5,114 nucleotides of DNA from NCBI GenBank assembly GCA_937934165.1, contig CALGZX010000054.1, positions 1 through 5,114 of the forward strand, given 5' to 3'. The DNA is from an uncultured Collinsella sp. GTDB lineage: Bacteria > Actinomycetota > Coriobacteriia > Coriobacteriales > Coriobacteriaceae. Position numbers and translations under genes: made by a program. Below are positions 1-5,114 of this stretch, piece after piece (within the stretch, counting starts at the first letter, position 1; the number at the start of each line of letters is the position of its first letter). Below the pieces are notes generated by a model that saw nothing but the letters and a program-made list of their open reading frames with translations, did not search any database and was not told the DNA's origin.

Positions 1-26
1 TCACGAGCGGGGGCTCCTATCTTTTT
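1..26 (+). terminator. Probable right half of an intrinsic terminator, cut by the window edge
   Basis: A G/C-rich arm (GAGCGGGGGCTCC, 5-17) is followed by TATCTTTTT (18-26). This is the usual layout of the 3' arm and U-tract of a Rho-independent terminator on the plus strand. The matching left arm would lie just outside the window; inside it only a 4-bp GAGC/GCTC stem can form. It would end a plus-strand gene to the left, convergent with pdxT. The missing half is inferred. Confidence 0.5.
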
Positions 27-101
27 AGTGCCCTCGGATTGGGTCATAGTGTCTGTCGGTACCAAAACATCGGCGTTGCCTTGATTCAAACTTGCCAAAA
101 G

Positions 102-159
102 GTAGTCATTGGGGACGTTCTTGTTTGACTAGTCGTTTAAGAACGTCCCCAACGACTAC
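102..159. repeat. 58-bp imperfect palindrome (hairpin 1) downstream of pdxT
   Basis: The arms 102-122 and 139-159 pair over 21 positions with a single mismatch (A108/C153). The 16-nt centre contains a second palindrome, GACTAGTC (127-134), on the same axis, so the whole unit is symmetrical. Read on the minus strand, as pdxT mRNA would be, the hairpin is followed by CTTTTGG, so it could be a weak terminator or an mRNA-protecting 3' structure. Its length and nested symmetry also suit a REP/MITE-like dispersed repeat; copy number cannot be seen here. Confidence 0.75.
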
Positions 160-166
160 ATAGCAT

Positions 167-230
167 GAGAGTGGACAATCTCCCGGTTTGAGCCTGCATT
201 TAAGCTCAAAGTGGGAAATTATCCACTCTC
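167..230. repeat. 64-bp imperfect palindrome (hairpin 2) downstream of pdxT
   Basis: Position 167 pairs with 230 and so on inward for about 27 positions. There is a perfect 9-bp outer stem (GAGAGTGGA/TCCACTCTC), an AAT/ATT block, TCCC/GGGA and an inner GTTTGAGC-type stem (187-193 with 204-210), with mismatches at 176/221, 180/217 and 186/211. It begins 23 bp beyond the pdxT stop and lies 7 bp from hairpin 1, but its sequence is unrelated to that hairpin. There is no strong T-run on either side, so a classical terminator is less likely than a structural 3' end or a dispersed repeat. Confidence 0.75.
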
Positions 231-253
231 GTTTCGTTTGTTGATTTCGATGC

Positions 254-841
254 CTACATTTGTAGGAACAGTTCGTGGAGGCGGGTGTCTTCATCGAGTT
301 CGGGGTGGAAGGTTACGCCGAGCTGGTTGCCCTGGCGCGCGGCGACGATACGGCCGTCGACTTTCGCTAAGGCCTTTGCGTCGCCGTGGACCTCGACGAT
401 GCGGGGCGCGCGGATAAACGTCAGCGGCACTTCACCGTCGATGCCGGCTACCTGTCCCTTGGTTCGAAAGCTGCCGAGCTGCCTGCCGTAGGCATTGCGC
501 TCGACAAGCACATCCATGGTTGCCAAACGGGGCGTGCCCTTATCGTCATGGGCGGCAAGGTCGTGAGCCAGCAGAATCAGGCCGGCGCAGGTGCCCAGGA
601 CGGGCATGCCTTCAGCGATACGGGCACGAAGCTCCTCGAGCATGCCCAACTCATCAAGCAGCTTCCCTTGAACGGTAGACTCGCCGCCGGGAAGTACCAG
701 ACGGTCAAAGCCCTGCTTCAAATCAGCCGCCTGCCTCAGCTCAATACAGTGTGCGCCCAGCTCGGACAGCCTCGCCTCGTGCTCGGCAAAAGCACCTTGG
801 ACCGCCAGCACGGCGACCGTTTGGTCTGCATAATCGCTCAT
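254..841 (-). CDS. pdxT: Pyridoxal 5'-phosphate synthase glutaminase subunit PdxT
   Basis: This is the class I glutamine amidotransferase subunit of the DXP-independent PLP synthase. It hydrolyses glutamine and channels ammonia to PdxS in the cytoplasmic PdxS-PdxT complex. The 195-residue product matches the usual family length (about 190-200). Visible motifs are AVQGAF (13-18), the oxyanion-loop PGGEST (51-56), the nucleophile elbow GTCAG with Cys85, and FHPEL with His179 and Glu181 completing the Cys-His-Glu triad. The start at 841 is supported by an AGAAAGGA Shine-Dalgarno (855-848) 6 nt upstream. It lies 20 bp downstream of the pdxS stop, so the two are almost certainly cotranscribed, and two long hairpins follow its stop. 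No damage is visible. Confidence 0.96.
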   Translation of the reverse strand: MSDYADQTVAVLAVQGAFAEHEARLSELGAHCIELRQAADLKQGFDRLVLPGGESTVQGKLLDELGMLEELRARIAEGMPVLGTCAGLILLAHDLAAHDDKGTPRLATMDVLVERNAYGRQLGSFRTKGQVAGIDGEVPLTFIRAPRIVEVHGDAKALAKVDGRIVAARQGNQLGVTFHPELDEDTRLHELFLQM

Positions 842-847
842 GTGCGA

Positions 848-855
848 TCCTTTCT
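848..855 (-). promoter_or_regulatory. Ribosome binding site of pdxT
   Basis: AGAAAGGA on the minus strand lies 6 nt before the pdxT ATG, within the 20-bp pdxS-pdxT gap. It fixes the start at 841 and allows pdxT to be translated independently of pdxS. Confidence 0.75.
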
Positions 856-861
856 GCCGGA

Positions 862-1752
862 CTAGCGTCCGCGCTCCTCCATGATGATCTCGATCTCGTC
901 GGCGTTGATGCCGACCATGGCCTCGCCCAGGTCCTCCGAAAGCTCGGCAATGAGCTTGGCATCGGTGAAGTTTGCCACGGCCTTGACGATGGCGGCGGCG
1001 CGCTTGGCCGGGTCGCCGCTCTTAAAGATGCCCGAGCCCACAAAGACGCCTTCGGCACCCAGCTGCATCATCAGCGCGGCGTCGGCGGGGGTCGCTACGC
1101 CGCCGGCGGCAAAGTTCACGACGGGAAGCTTGCCCGTGGCATGGATCTCGCACACCAGCTCGACCGGAACCTGCAGTTGCTTGGCTGCCTCAAAGAGCTC
1201 GTCGTCACGCAGGGCAACAACGTCGCGGATCTGCTTTTGAATCTTGCGCATATGGCGCACAGCCTGGACGACGTCGCCCGTGCCCGGCTCGCCCTTGGTG
1301 CGGATCATCGTGGCGCCCTCGGCAACACGGCGCAGCGCCTCGCCCAGGTCGCGGGCACCGCAGACAAATGGGACGTCAAACTGGGTCTTGTCGATGTGGT
1401 AGACATCGTCGGCAGGGGAGAGAACCTCGGACTCATCGATGTAGTCGATCTCGATGGCCTGCAGGACCTGCGCCTCGACAATGTGACCGATGCGGCACTT
1501 GGCCATGACGGGGATGGAGACGGCCTCTTGGATGCCCTTGATCATCTTGGGGTCGCTCATGCGCGACACACCACCTGCGGCGCGGATGTCGGCCGGGATG
1601 CGCTCGAGAGCCATAACGGCGCAGGCGCCTGCCTCTTCGGCGATGCGTGCCTGCTCGGGCGTGGTGACGTCCATGATGACGCCGCCTTTGAGCATCTGCG
1701 CGAGCTCGCGATTGAGTTTGACGCGATCTGTCTTGCTGGTCTGTTCTGCCAT
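862..1752 (-). CDS. pdxS: Pyridoxal 5'-phosphate synthase lyase subunit PdxS
   Basis: This is the synthase subunit that makes PLP from ribose 5-phosphate, glyceraldehyde 3-phosphate and ammonia supplied by PdxT; family members form dodecameric (beta/alpha)8 barrels. The 296-residue product has the family hallmarks in order: GGVIMDV with Asp28, MALERIPADIRAAGGVSRM (47-65), PVMAKCRIGH with Lys85, YIDESEVL (104-111), RTKGEPGTG with Lys153, and VNFAAGGVATPADAALMMQLG. By alignment from memory, Asp28, Lys85 and Lys153 correspond to the Bacillus subtilis catalytic Asp24, Lys81 and Lys149. The frame stays open to 1794, but the start at 1752 is preferred: AAGGGAG lies 5 nt upstream, and MAEQ..DRVK matches the usual PdxS N-terminus, whereas the 14 extra residues do not. 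It is the first gene of pdxST and is divergent from pdxR. Confidence 0.97.
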   Translation of the reverse strand: MAEQTSKTDRVKLNRELAQMLKGGVIMDVTTPEQARIAEEAGACAVMALERIPADIRAAGGVSRMSDPKMIKGIQEAVSIPVMAKCRIGHIVEAQVLQAIEIDYIDESEVLSPADDVYHIDKTQFDVPFVCGARDLGEALRRVAEGATMIRTKGEPGTGDVVQAVRHMRKIQKQIRDVVALRDDELFEAAKQLQVPVELVCEIHATGKLPVVNFAAGGVATPADAALMMQLGAEGVFVGSGIFKSGDPAKRAAAIVKAVANFTDAKLIAELSEDLGEAMVGINADEIEIIMEERGR

Positions 1753-1757
1753 GACTG

Positions 1758-1764
1758 CTCCCTT
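1758..1764 (-). promoter_or_regulatory. Ribosome binding site of pdxS, deciding its start
   Basis: AAGGGAG on the minus strand lies 5 nt before the ATG at 1752. No comparable site precedes the longer in-frame start at 1794, so this site sets the N-terminus. Confidence 0.75.
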
Positions 1765-1836
1765 GGTTGGCATGTGCATTACTTGACGGAACATCCTATC
1801 GGGGAGCTGGGTATGGCGAAATATTCAGTTTCCGAG

Positions 1837-1844
1837 ATTATAAT
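1837..1844. promoter_or_regulatory. Two-way -10 core (ATTATAAT) between pdxS and pdxR
   Basis: ATTATAAT contains a perfect TATAAT on each strand: 1839-1844 on the plus strand towards pdxR and 1842-1837 on the minus strand towards pdxS. Neither has a recognisable TTGACA at 16-18 bp (plus-strand spacing gives GCGAAA; minus-strand gives ATCTGG) or a TG extension. A strong -10 with no -35 suits an activator-dependent promoter, which fits PdxR control of pdxST. Transcription starts are inferred, not seen, and which direction is used cannot be settled from sequence. Confidence 0.5.
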
Positions 1845-1886
1845 AAGGCCAGACTAATACCAGATTGAATGACTTAATAAGGTCAG
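1841..1886 (+). promoter_or_regulatory. Candidate PdxR operator: direct repeat offset by 34 bp
   Basis: TAATAAGGCCAG (1841-1852) recurs as TAATAAGGTCAG (1875-1886), 11 of 12 bases identical, with a start-to-start offset of 34 bp. A partial third box, CCAGATTGAAT (1860-1870), resembles CCAGACTAAT (1849-1858) one helical turn (11 bp) away. MocR-family regulators are known to bind direct repeats in the divergent region. The first copy overlaps the shared -10 core and the second abuts the pdxR ribosome binding site, so binding could affect both pdxST and pdxR. The repeats are directly visible; their use by PdxR is inferred. Confidence 0.5.
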
Positions 1887-1891
1887 GTGAT
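1885..1891 (+). promoter_or_regulatory. Ribosome binding site of pdxR, deciding its start
   Basis: AGGTGAT, complementary to the 16S rRNA anti-Shine-Dalgarno, lies 6 nt before the ATG at 1898. It favours that start over the in-frame TTG at 1865. Confidence 0.65.
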
Positions 1892-1897
1892 AGGCTC

Positions 1898-3337
1898 ATG
1901 CTTGACTACAATTTGGAAAAACGCGGCGGAGCATCGCTCTATGAGTATGTTTACCAGCAAATTCGAGATGATATCGTTGCTGGACGCATTGCGGCGGGGG
2001 AGCATCTTCCGTCTAAGCGTGCCTTTGCCAGTCATCTGGGAATCAGTGTCATTACCATCGAGAATGCATATAGCCAGTTACTTGCCGAGGGCTATATTTG
2101 CTCAAAGCCGCGTCGTGGCTACTACGCTTGTGAGCTTCCGGATGCACCGGTTTTGCCTTTGGCTGAGACAGAGCTTGATCGAGATTCCGCTCCTGCGGGT
2201 CTTAACGCACATGATGTTGATGGACGGGTCGAGCAATTCGACGCACTTTCTCCTTCCACTTTGGAGGCGGCGCGGCTTTGGCAAAGCGCACTGCGGGCGA
2301 CGCTGGCATCCGAAGACGAACGCGAGATCTTTTCGCCCGCGCCAGCACAGGGCACCGCTCGGCTACGACGCGCAATTGCTCATCATCTGCGCGGGACAAG
2401 GGGTATGAATGTCGACCCCAACAACATTGTTATCGGCGCGGGCGCCCAGCTGCTCGATACCATGTTGGTTCAGCTGCTTGGAGCCGACAAGGTGTATGCC
2501 GTTGAGGATCCGGGCTATTTGCGCCTGACGCGCATCTATCAGGCTATGGGCTGCAAAGTACGACATATCCCGTTGGATGATGAGGGCGTGGACTTGAGCA
2601 CTCTGCAGAAAAGCGGGACCGATGTTCTTCACCTGATGCCATCCCATCAGTATCCGACCGGTCTTGTGACGAGCATTGCGCGTCGCTATGCGCTTCTGAG
2701 CTGGGCCGCCGAGCAGCCGGGCCGGTATCTCATCGAAGATGACTTTGATTGCGAGTTTCGCCTTGCTGGTAAGCCGATTCCCGCGCTCGCGTCGATCGAT
2801 GCCGCCCAGTCGGTTATCTACACCAACACGTTTTCGAAGAGCCTGTCGTCGGCGTTGCGTTTGGCGTACATGGTGCTGCCCGATGAGCTAATGGAGCGGT
2901 TTAGGCACAACCTTGGTTTTTACGCCTCATCGGTGAGCTCTGTTGACCAGGTCGCTTTGGCTCGTTTGCTGGAATCGGGTGATTACGAGCGACACGTGAA
3001 CCGCGTGCGCGTGCGCGCTCGCGAGGCGCGCGATGGCCTGGCGGCGCTTGTACGGAAAGCGTTCCCGGCAGGGGAGGTCTCGATTGAGCATGCAGACGCG
3101 GGCCTTTACTGCACCGTGGCTGCAGAGCGCGGAGCGGGTGGAAGCTCTTTTGTGCGGGCCCTCACGCGCTCGGGTATCCCGTTCGTCGATGTCAGTGACT
3201 GCTATTGGTGTGCCGATGGCGCATCTGTCCCTGAAAACTCAAGTCAAATTCTTGTTCAGTATGACGATTTGAGTCCAAAAGTGCTTAATACCTTGGAATT
3301 GCAGCTAATGGGAGCACTCTGCAACCTAAGTGAGTAG
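1898..3337 (+). CDS. pdxR: MocR/GabR-family transcriptional regulator of PLP synthesis, PdxR
   Basis: This 479-residue protein joins an N-terminal GntR-type winged helix (about 10-80; LPSKRAFASHLGIS.., AYSQLLAEGYI, RGYY) to a fold-type I aminotransferase-like domain (about 130-470) by a variable linker. PLP-site features are visible: DPGY (204-207), HQYPTG (250-255), IEDDFDCEF (279-287) and TFSKSLSSALRL with the presumed Schiff-base Lys314. Family members bind PLP as effector and usually do not catalyse transamination. Its divergent position next to pdxST is the classical PdxR arrangement, hence the specific name. The start at 1898 has a Shine-Dalgarno; a TTG at 1865 would add 11 residues. 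Unusually, the last codons (Leu-Ser-Glu-stop) overlap the left end of a 119-bp repeat, and no terminator precedes that repeat. Confidence 0.92.
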   Translation: MLDYNLEKRGGASLYEYVYQQIRDDIVAGRIAAGEHLPSKRAFASHLGISVITIENAYSQLLAEGYICSKPRRGYYACELPDAPVLPLAETELDRDSAPAGLNAHDVDGRVEQFDALSPSTLEAARLWQSALRATLASEDEREIFSPAPAQGTARLRRAIAHHLRGTRGMNVDPNNIVIGAGAQLLDTMLVQLLGADKVYAVEDPGYLRLTRIYQAMGCKVRHIPLDDEGVDLSTLQKSGTDVLHLMPSHQYPTGLVTSIARRYALLSWAAEQPGRYLIEDDFDCEFRLAGKPIPALASIDAAQSVIYTNTFSKSLSSALRLAYMVLPDELMERFRHNLGFYASSVSSVDQVALARLLESGDYERHVNRVRVRAREARDGLAALVRKAFPAGEVSIEHADAGLYCTVAAERGAGGSSFVRALTRSGIPFVDVSDCYWCADGASVPENSSQILVQYDDLSPKVLNTLELQLMGALCNLSE

Positions 3338-3446
3338 ACTTTTGGCACTTTGGCGACCAGGCAGTTTTGTAACAAGCTATCTACCTGTGGTTTTGAAAAG
3401 CAGGATGACCGGCCTACTCGGGATGTTCAAAAAAGTCTACTCACTT
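3328..3446 (+). repeat. 119-bp terminal-inverted-repeat element, copy A
   Basis: AAGTGAGTAGACTTTT (3328-3343) is inverted perfectly at 3431-3446, giving 16-bp termini around an 87-bp interior. Copy B (4747-4865) has the same length and orientation, with identical termini and about 22 mismatches by hand count (roughly 82% identity overall, no gaps). The size and termini are those of a MITE-like non-autonomous element or a large structured repeat. The pdxR stop codon TAG (3335-3337) lies inside the left terminus. No transposase gene is present, and no clear target-site duplication borders the copy. Confidence 0.85.
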
Positions 3447-3479
3447 GCCGCGCAAAGCTTCTGCATGCGAAAAAATGGG

Positions 3480-3545
3480 GTTTTCAACAGAACTTTGTCC
3501 AGCTCTCGGCAAGCTTTTGGTCAGTTGGGGAGGGCTGTTGAAAAC
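3480..3545. repeat. 11-bp perfect inverted repeat with 44-nt spacer
   Basis: GTTTTCAACAG (3480-3490) is inverted exactly as CTGTTGAAAAC (3535-3545). It lies in the gap between copy A and the nuclease-like gene, and its right arm directly abuts a consensus -35 (TTGACA, 3546-3551). It could be an operator, an RNA structure or the ends of a decayed small insertion. Only the symmetry is certain. Confidence 0.5.
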
Positions 3546-3587
3546 TTGACAGTCCGTTCGGTGCCATTTTTGGTGCGTTCGCGCCAA
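3546..3587 (+). promoter_or_regulatory. Weak candidate promoter and operator-like palindrome upstream of the nuclease-like gene
   Basis: A perfect TTGACA (3546-3551) stands 78 bp before the start at 3629, but at 16-18 bp there is only TTTTTGG-type sequence and no good -10. An 18-bp near-palindrome, TTGGTGCGTTCGCGCCAA (3570-3587; 8-bp arms with one G-T pair, 2-nt centre), occupies the -10/start area, where a repressor site would be expected. The sequence symmetry is clear; the promoter call is tentative. Confidence 0.3.
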
Positions 3588-3628
3588 TGCGAGACAAGCT
3601 GGGTTGAAAGTCGTGTTTTCCTGTGCCT

Positions 3629-4756
3629 ATGAAGGATTTACTTTGTGACATATCGGCTTTTAGGTATTTGCGTTTGCCTCCTCAGGTCCGCGCTTTGTGT
3701 CCGCCGCTTCCACGGCCGGAAGAAGATCGGCAGCGATATGATCTCGCCCGTAACCCGACGGCTGCGGTTGTGCTCGGCTTTCCGTTGTATACATTGGTTC
3801 GGATGAGAAGCAAACGGACATGCTCTGCCAGCATTAGGCAGCGGCTGTTCCTGGGCGAGCTCCCCAGGGAATCCGTGCTGGAAACGGAGCATGGATTTTT
3901 GATTACGTCTCCTCTACTGACGGCATTTATCATGTCGCGGCATCTGACGGATCTTCAGCTTCTTTTTGTGTTGGCGGAGATGTGTGGCTTGTTTGCGGTG
4001 TGCGCTCTGCCGGTGGCACTTGAGGCGGAGCTTACGCGTGCAATTGATTCGGGCGCGATTTCGACAACGTTCGGTTGGGTGCGCTGCCCGTCCGAGGACG
4101 GCGCCGCTTCAAATTTATGGCGTCGAGACGCTTTGGTTTTGGGCGGAGACCTTGACCGTTTTTGTTCAGATGTTTGCGGGATGCGTTACGGCAATAGATT
4201 TATGGCGGTATCGCAACTTGTTCCATTGGGTGCCGCGTCGCCTTTTGAGGTCGAGGCATATTTGTTGCTTGGACTGCCACGAGCCCTGGGAGGTGAAGGT
4301 TTTTGCGGCATAGAGCTCAATGTCGAAGTGACGTTAAGCACAAGTGCTCGAGCGATTGTGGGAAAGTCCCGTGTATATATCGACCTATTACTTTCTTCGC
4401 CGGACGGCAGGCGACAGGTGGCCATTGAATGTCAGGGAAAGGCCTCGCACGGACGCGCAGGGGATGGCTTGCGTGACGCTGACCGCATGACGGCGCTTCA
4501 GGCCATGGGCTACGATGTACTTCTCCTGACACACAGACAGATATCCGATGAGGATAGATTCCACGCGATCGTTAAGGCCGTGTGCAGGATGCTCGATGCT
4601 GAATATCGTGATAAAAGCTCGGATGAGCAAAGGGCCGAGGCATTACTCCGGTCTGAACTATTCGTTGACTGGACAAAATTGGGAGTAATCGACGGAAAGA
4701 TGCCCGTTAGACGCAAAACAGCTCAATCGTGGACGGCTGCGGTTCTAAGTGAGTAG
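3629..4756 (+). CDS. Unrecognised protein with a DUF559/Vsr-like nuclease-fold C-terminus
   Basis: The product has 375 residues from ATG 3629; GTG 3623 would add two. Neither start has a good Shine-Dalgarno, and a stop at 3605-3607 blocks further extension. The C-terminal part reads like DUF559/Vsr-type endonuclease-fold domains: SPFE (204-207), GLP..GG..(I)ELN (215-231), YID with Asp252, IECQGKASH with Glu267, Gln269, Lys271 and His274, and DADRMTALQAMGYDVLLLT (283-301), matching the usual D..R...L...G(Y)xV signature. Asp252-Glu267 fits a PD-(D/E)XK core, with Gln at the usual Lys position. The first 200 residues, including ITSPLLTAFIMSRHLTDLQLLFVLAEMCGLFA, are of unknown function; the layout recalls AbiEi-like proteins with a C-terminal DUF559 domain but lacks an obvious helix-turn-helix. 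No signal peptide is visible. It lies between two copies of a 119-bp repeat, and copy B supplies its Leu-Ser-Glu-stop end. Domain assignment is from motif memory; function is unknown. Confidence 0.75.
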   Translation: MKDLLCDISAFRYLRLPPQVRALCPPLPRPEEDRQRYDLARNPTAAVVLGFPLYTLVRMRSKRTCSASIRQRLFLGELPRESVLETEHGFLITSPLLTAFIMSRHLTDLQLLFVLAEMCGLFAVCALPVALEAELTRAIDSGAISTTFGWVRCPSEDGAASNLWRRDALVLGGDLDRFCSDVCGMRYGNRFMAVSQLVPLGAASPFEVEAYLLLGLPRALGGEGFCGIELNVEVTLSTSARAIVGKSRVYIDLLLSSPDGRRQVAIECQGKASHGRAGDGLRDADRMTALQAMGYDVLLLTHRQISDEDRFHAIVKAVCRMLDAEYRDKSSDEQRAEALLRSELFVDWTKLGVIDGKMPVRRKTAQSWTAAVLSE

Positions 4757-4867
4757 ACTTTTGGCGCTTTGGCGACCAAGCCGTTTTGCAACAAGTCATT
4801 TACCTGCGGCTTTATAAAGCAATATGGGTGGTGTGCTCGGCAAGTTCCAAAAAGTCTACTCACTTAG
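4745..4867 (+). repeat. Terminal-inverted-repeat element, copy B
   Basis: The core 4747-4865 is 119 bp, the same length and orientation as copy A. Here the perfect terminal pairing reaches 18 bp (CTAAGTGAGTAGACTTTT at 4745-4762, inverted at 4850-4867). The preceding gene's TAG stop (4754-4756) occupies offset 8-10 of the core, exactly as in copy A. The right end is followed by TTTTT (4868-4872), so in RNA the paired termini plus the U-run could act as a terminator, although the intervening loop of about 87 nt is long. Confidence 0.85.
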
Positions 4868-4933
4868 TTTTTGACGAGAAGCCGATGCCTAAGGCGGTCC
4901 TATTTCAGGGCGTTAACAAGTTCGTGAGGCACG

Positions 4934-4963
4934 AAAAAGGCCCGGACCAATACGGTCCGGGCC
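4934..4963 (-). terminator. Intrinsic terminator of the rubrerythrin gene
   Basis: GGCCCGGACC (4939-4948) and GGTCCGGGCC (4954-4963) form a perfect 10-bp stem with a 5-nt loop. Read on the minus strand the hairpin is followed at once by TTTTT (4938-4934). It lies 35 bp beyond the stop at 4999. There is no T-run on the plus-strand side, so it serves the minus strand only. Confidence 0.92.
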
Positions 4964-4998
4964 TCATCGAGCTAGAGGTTATGTCTCAAGCGGTTGGC

Positions 4999-5114
4999 TT
5001 AGCCAAAGTAGCGCTTAAGCAGGCCGGCAAAAGCTTTGCCGTGGCGGGCCTCGTCACGAGCCATCTCGTGGACGGTGTCGTGGATGGCGTCCAGATTGTA
5101 CTTCTTGGCCAGCT
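4999..5114 (-). CDS. Reverse rubrerythrin / NADH peroxidase-type protein, C-terminal fragment
   Basis: Only the last 37 codons and the stop (TAA, 5001-4999) are present; the gene runs off the right edge. The tail contains HEMARDEARHGKAF, a ferritin-like diiron-site helix with the ExxRH pattern, and ends in GLLKRYFG. Ending directly after the diiron helix, with no C-terminal rubredoxin domain, is typical of reverse rubrerythrins (rubredoxin domain first), which reduce hydrogen peroxide using NADH-derived electrons in anaerobes. The N-terminal rubredoxin part is predicted, not seen. A strong terminator follows, so this is the last gene of its transcript. An ordinary ferritin-like rubrerythrin without rubredoxin is the alternative. 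Confidence 0.8.
   Translation of the reverse strand, partial: LAKKYNLDAIHDTVHEMARDEARHGKAFAGLLKRYFG

Noticed and set aside
386..865. A 159-codon plus-strand open frame opposite pdxT
   Set aside because: It is antisense to pdxT, whose catalytic triad and ribosome binding site are clear; there is no motif or ribosome binding site of its own.
1753..1794. Longer PdxS from the ATG at 1794
   Set aside because: The 14 extra residues are not typical of PdxS N-termini, and the ribosome binding site supports 1752.
751..1857. A 368-codon plus-strand open frame opposite pdxS and pdxT
   Set aside because: It lies antisense to two certain genes in GC-rich DNA; its His/Asp/Leu-rich translation is typical of a codon-bias shadow, and it matches no family I recognise.
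1865..1897. Longer PdxR from the TTG at 1865
   Set aside because: It would place coding sequence over the direct repeats, has no ribosome binding site, and the ATG at 1898 has a good one.
3330..3632. A 100-codon open frame starting with GTG inside copy A and crossing the gap
   Set aside because: It has no Shine-Dalgarno. The same frame in copy B hits TAA after 22 codons, and although some differences between copies are synonymous, too few exist to argue for coding.
3328..4867. CRISPR array
   Set aside because: There are only two repeat copies, each 119 bp with inverted ends, separated by a whole gene; no short regular spacers are present.

Overview
The window looks like chromosomal DNA of a gut Coriobacteriia species, most likely Collinsella or a close relative. 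This is an inference from protein style, the reverse-rubrerythrin tail, moderately high GC and the abundance of short palindromic repeats; no database search was possible.

Layout. (1) Positions 1-253 hold no gene. They contain what looks like the right half of an intrinsic terminator for a gene left of the window (1-26), followed by two adjacent long imperfect hairpins (102-159 and 167-230) just past the 3' end of pdxT. (2) Positions 254-1752, minus strand: the pdxS-pdxT operon, encoding the two subunits of the DXP-independent pyridoxal 5'-phosphate (PLP) synthase. (3) Positions 1753-1897: a divergent control region with a two-way ATTATAAT core and a direct repeat offset by 34 bp. (4) Positions 1898-3337, plus strand: pdxR, a MocR/GabR-type regulator (GntR helix-turn-helix fused to an aminotransferase-like PLP-sensing domain). 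Together these form a self-contained vitamin B6 module: PdxS and PdxT make PLP, and PdxR is expected to sense it and control the operon and itself.

(5) Positions 3328-4867: a 1.5-kb unit that does not belong to the B6 module. Two 119-bp elements with identical 16-bp terminal inverted repeats lie in the same orientation on either side of one unrecognised gene (3629-4756). That gene's C-terminal half looks like a DUF559/Vsr-like nuclease fold. The left end of each repeat lies over the stop codon of the gene before it, in the same reading frame, so pdxR and the nuclease-like gene both end in Leu-Ser-Glu-stop. This shared, repeat-supplied gene end is the most unusual signal in the window. (6) Positions 4868-5114: a strong intrinsic terminator (minus strand) and the last 37 codons of a minus-strand reverse rubrerythrin (NADH peroxidase-type) gene that runs off the right edge.
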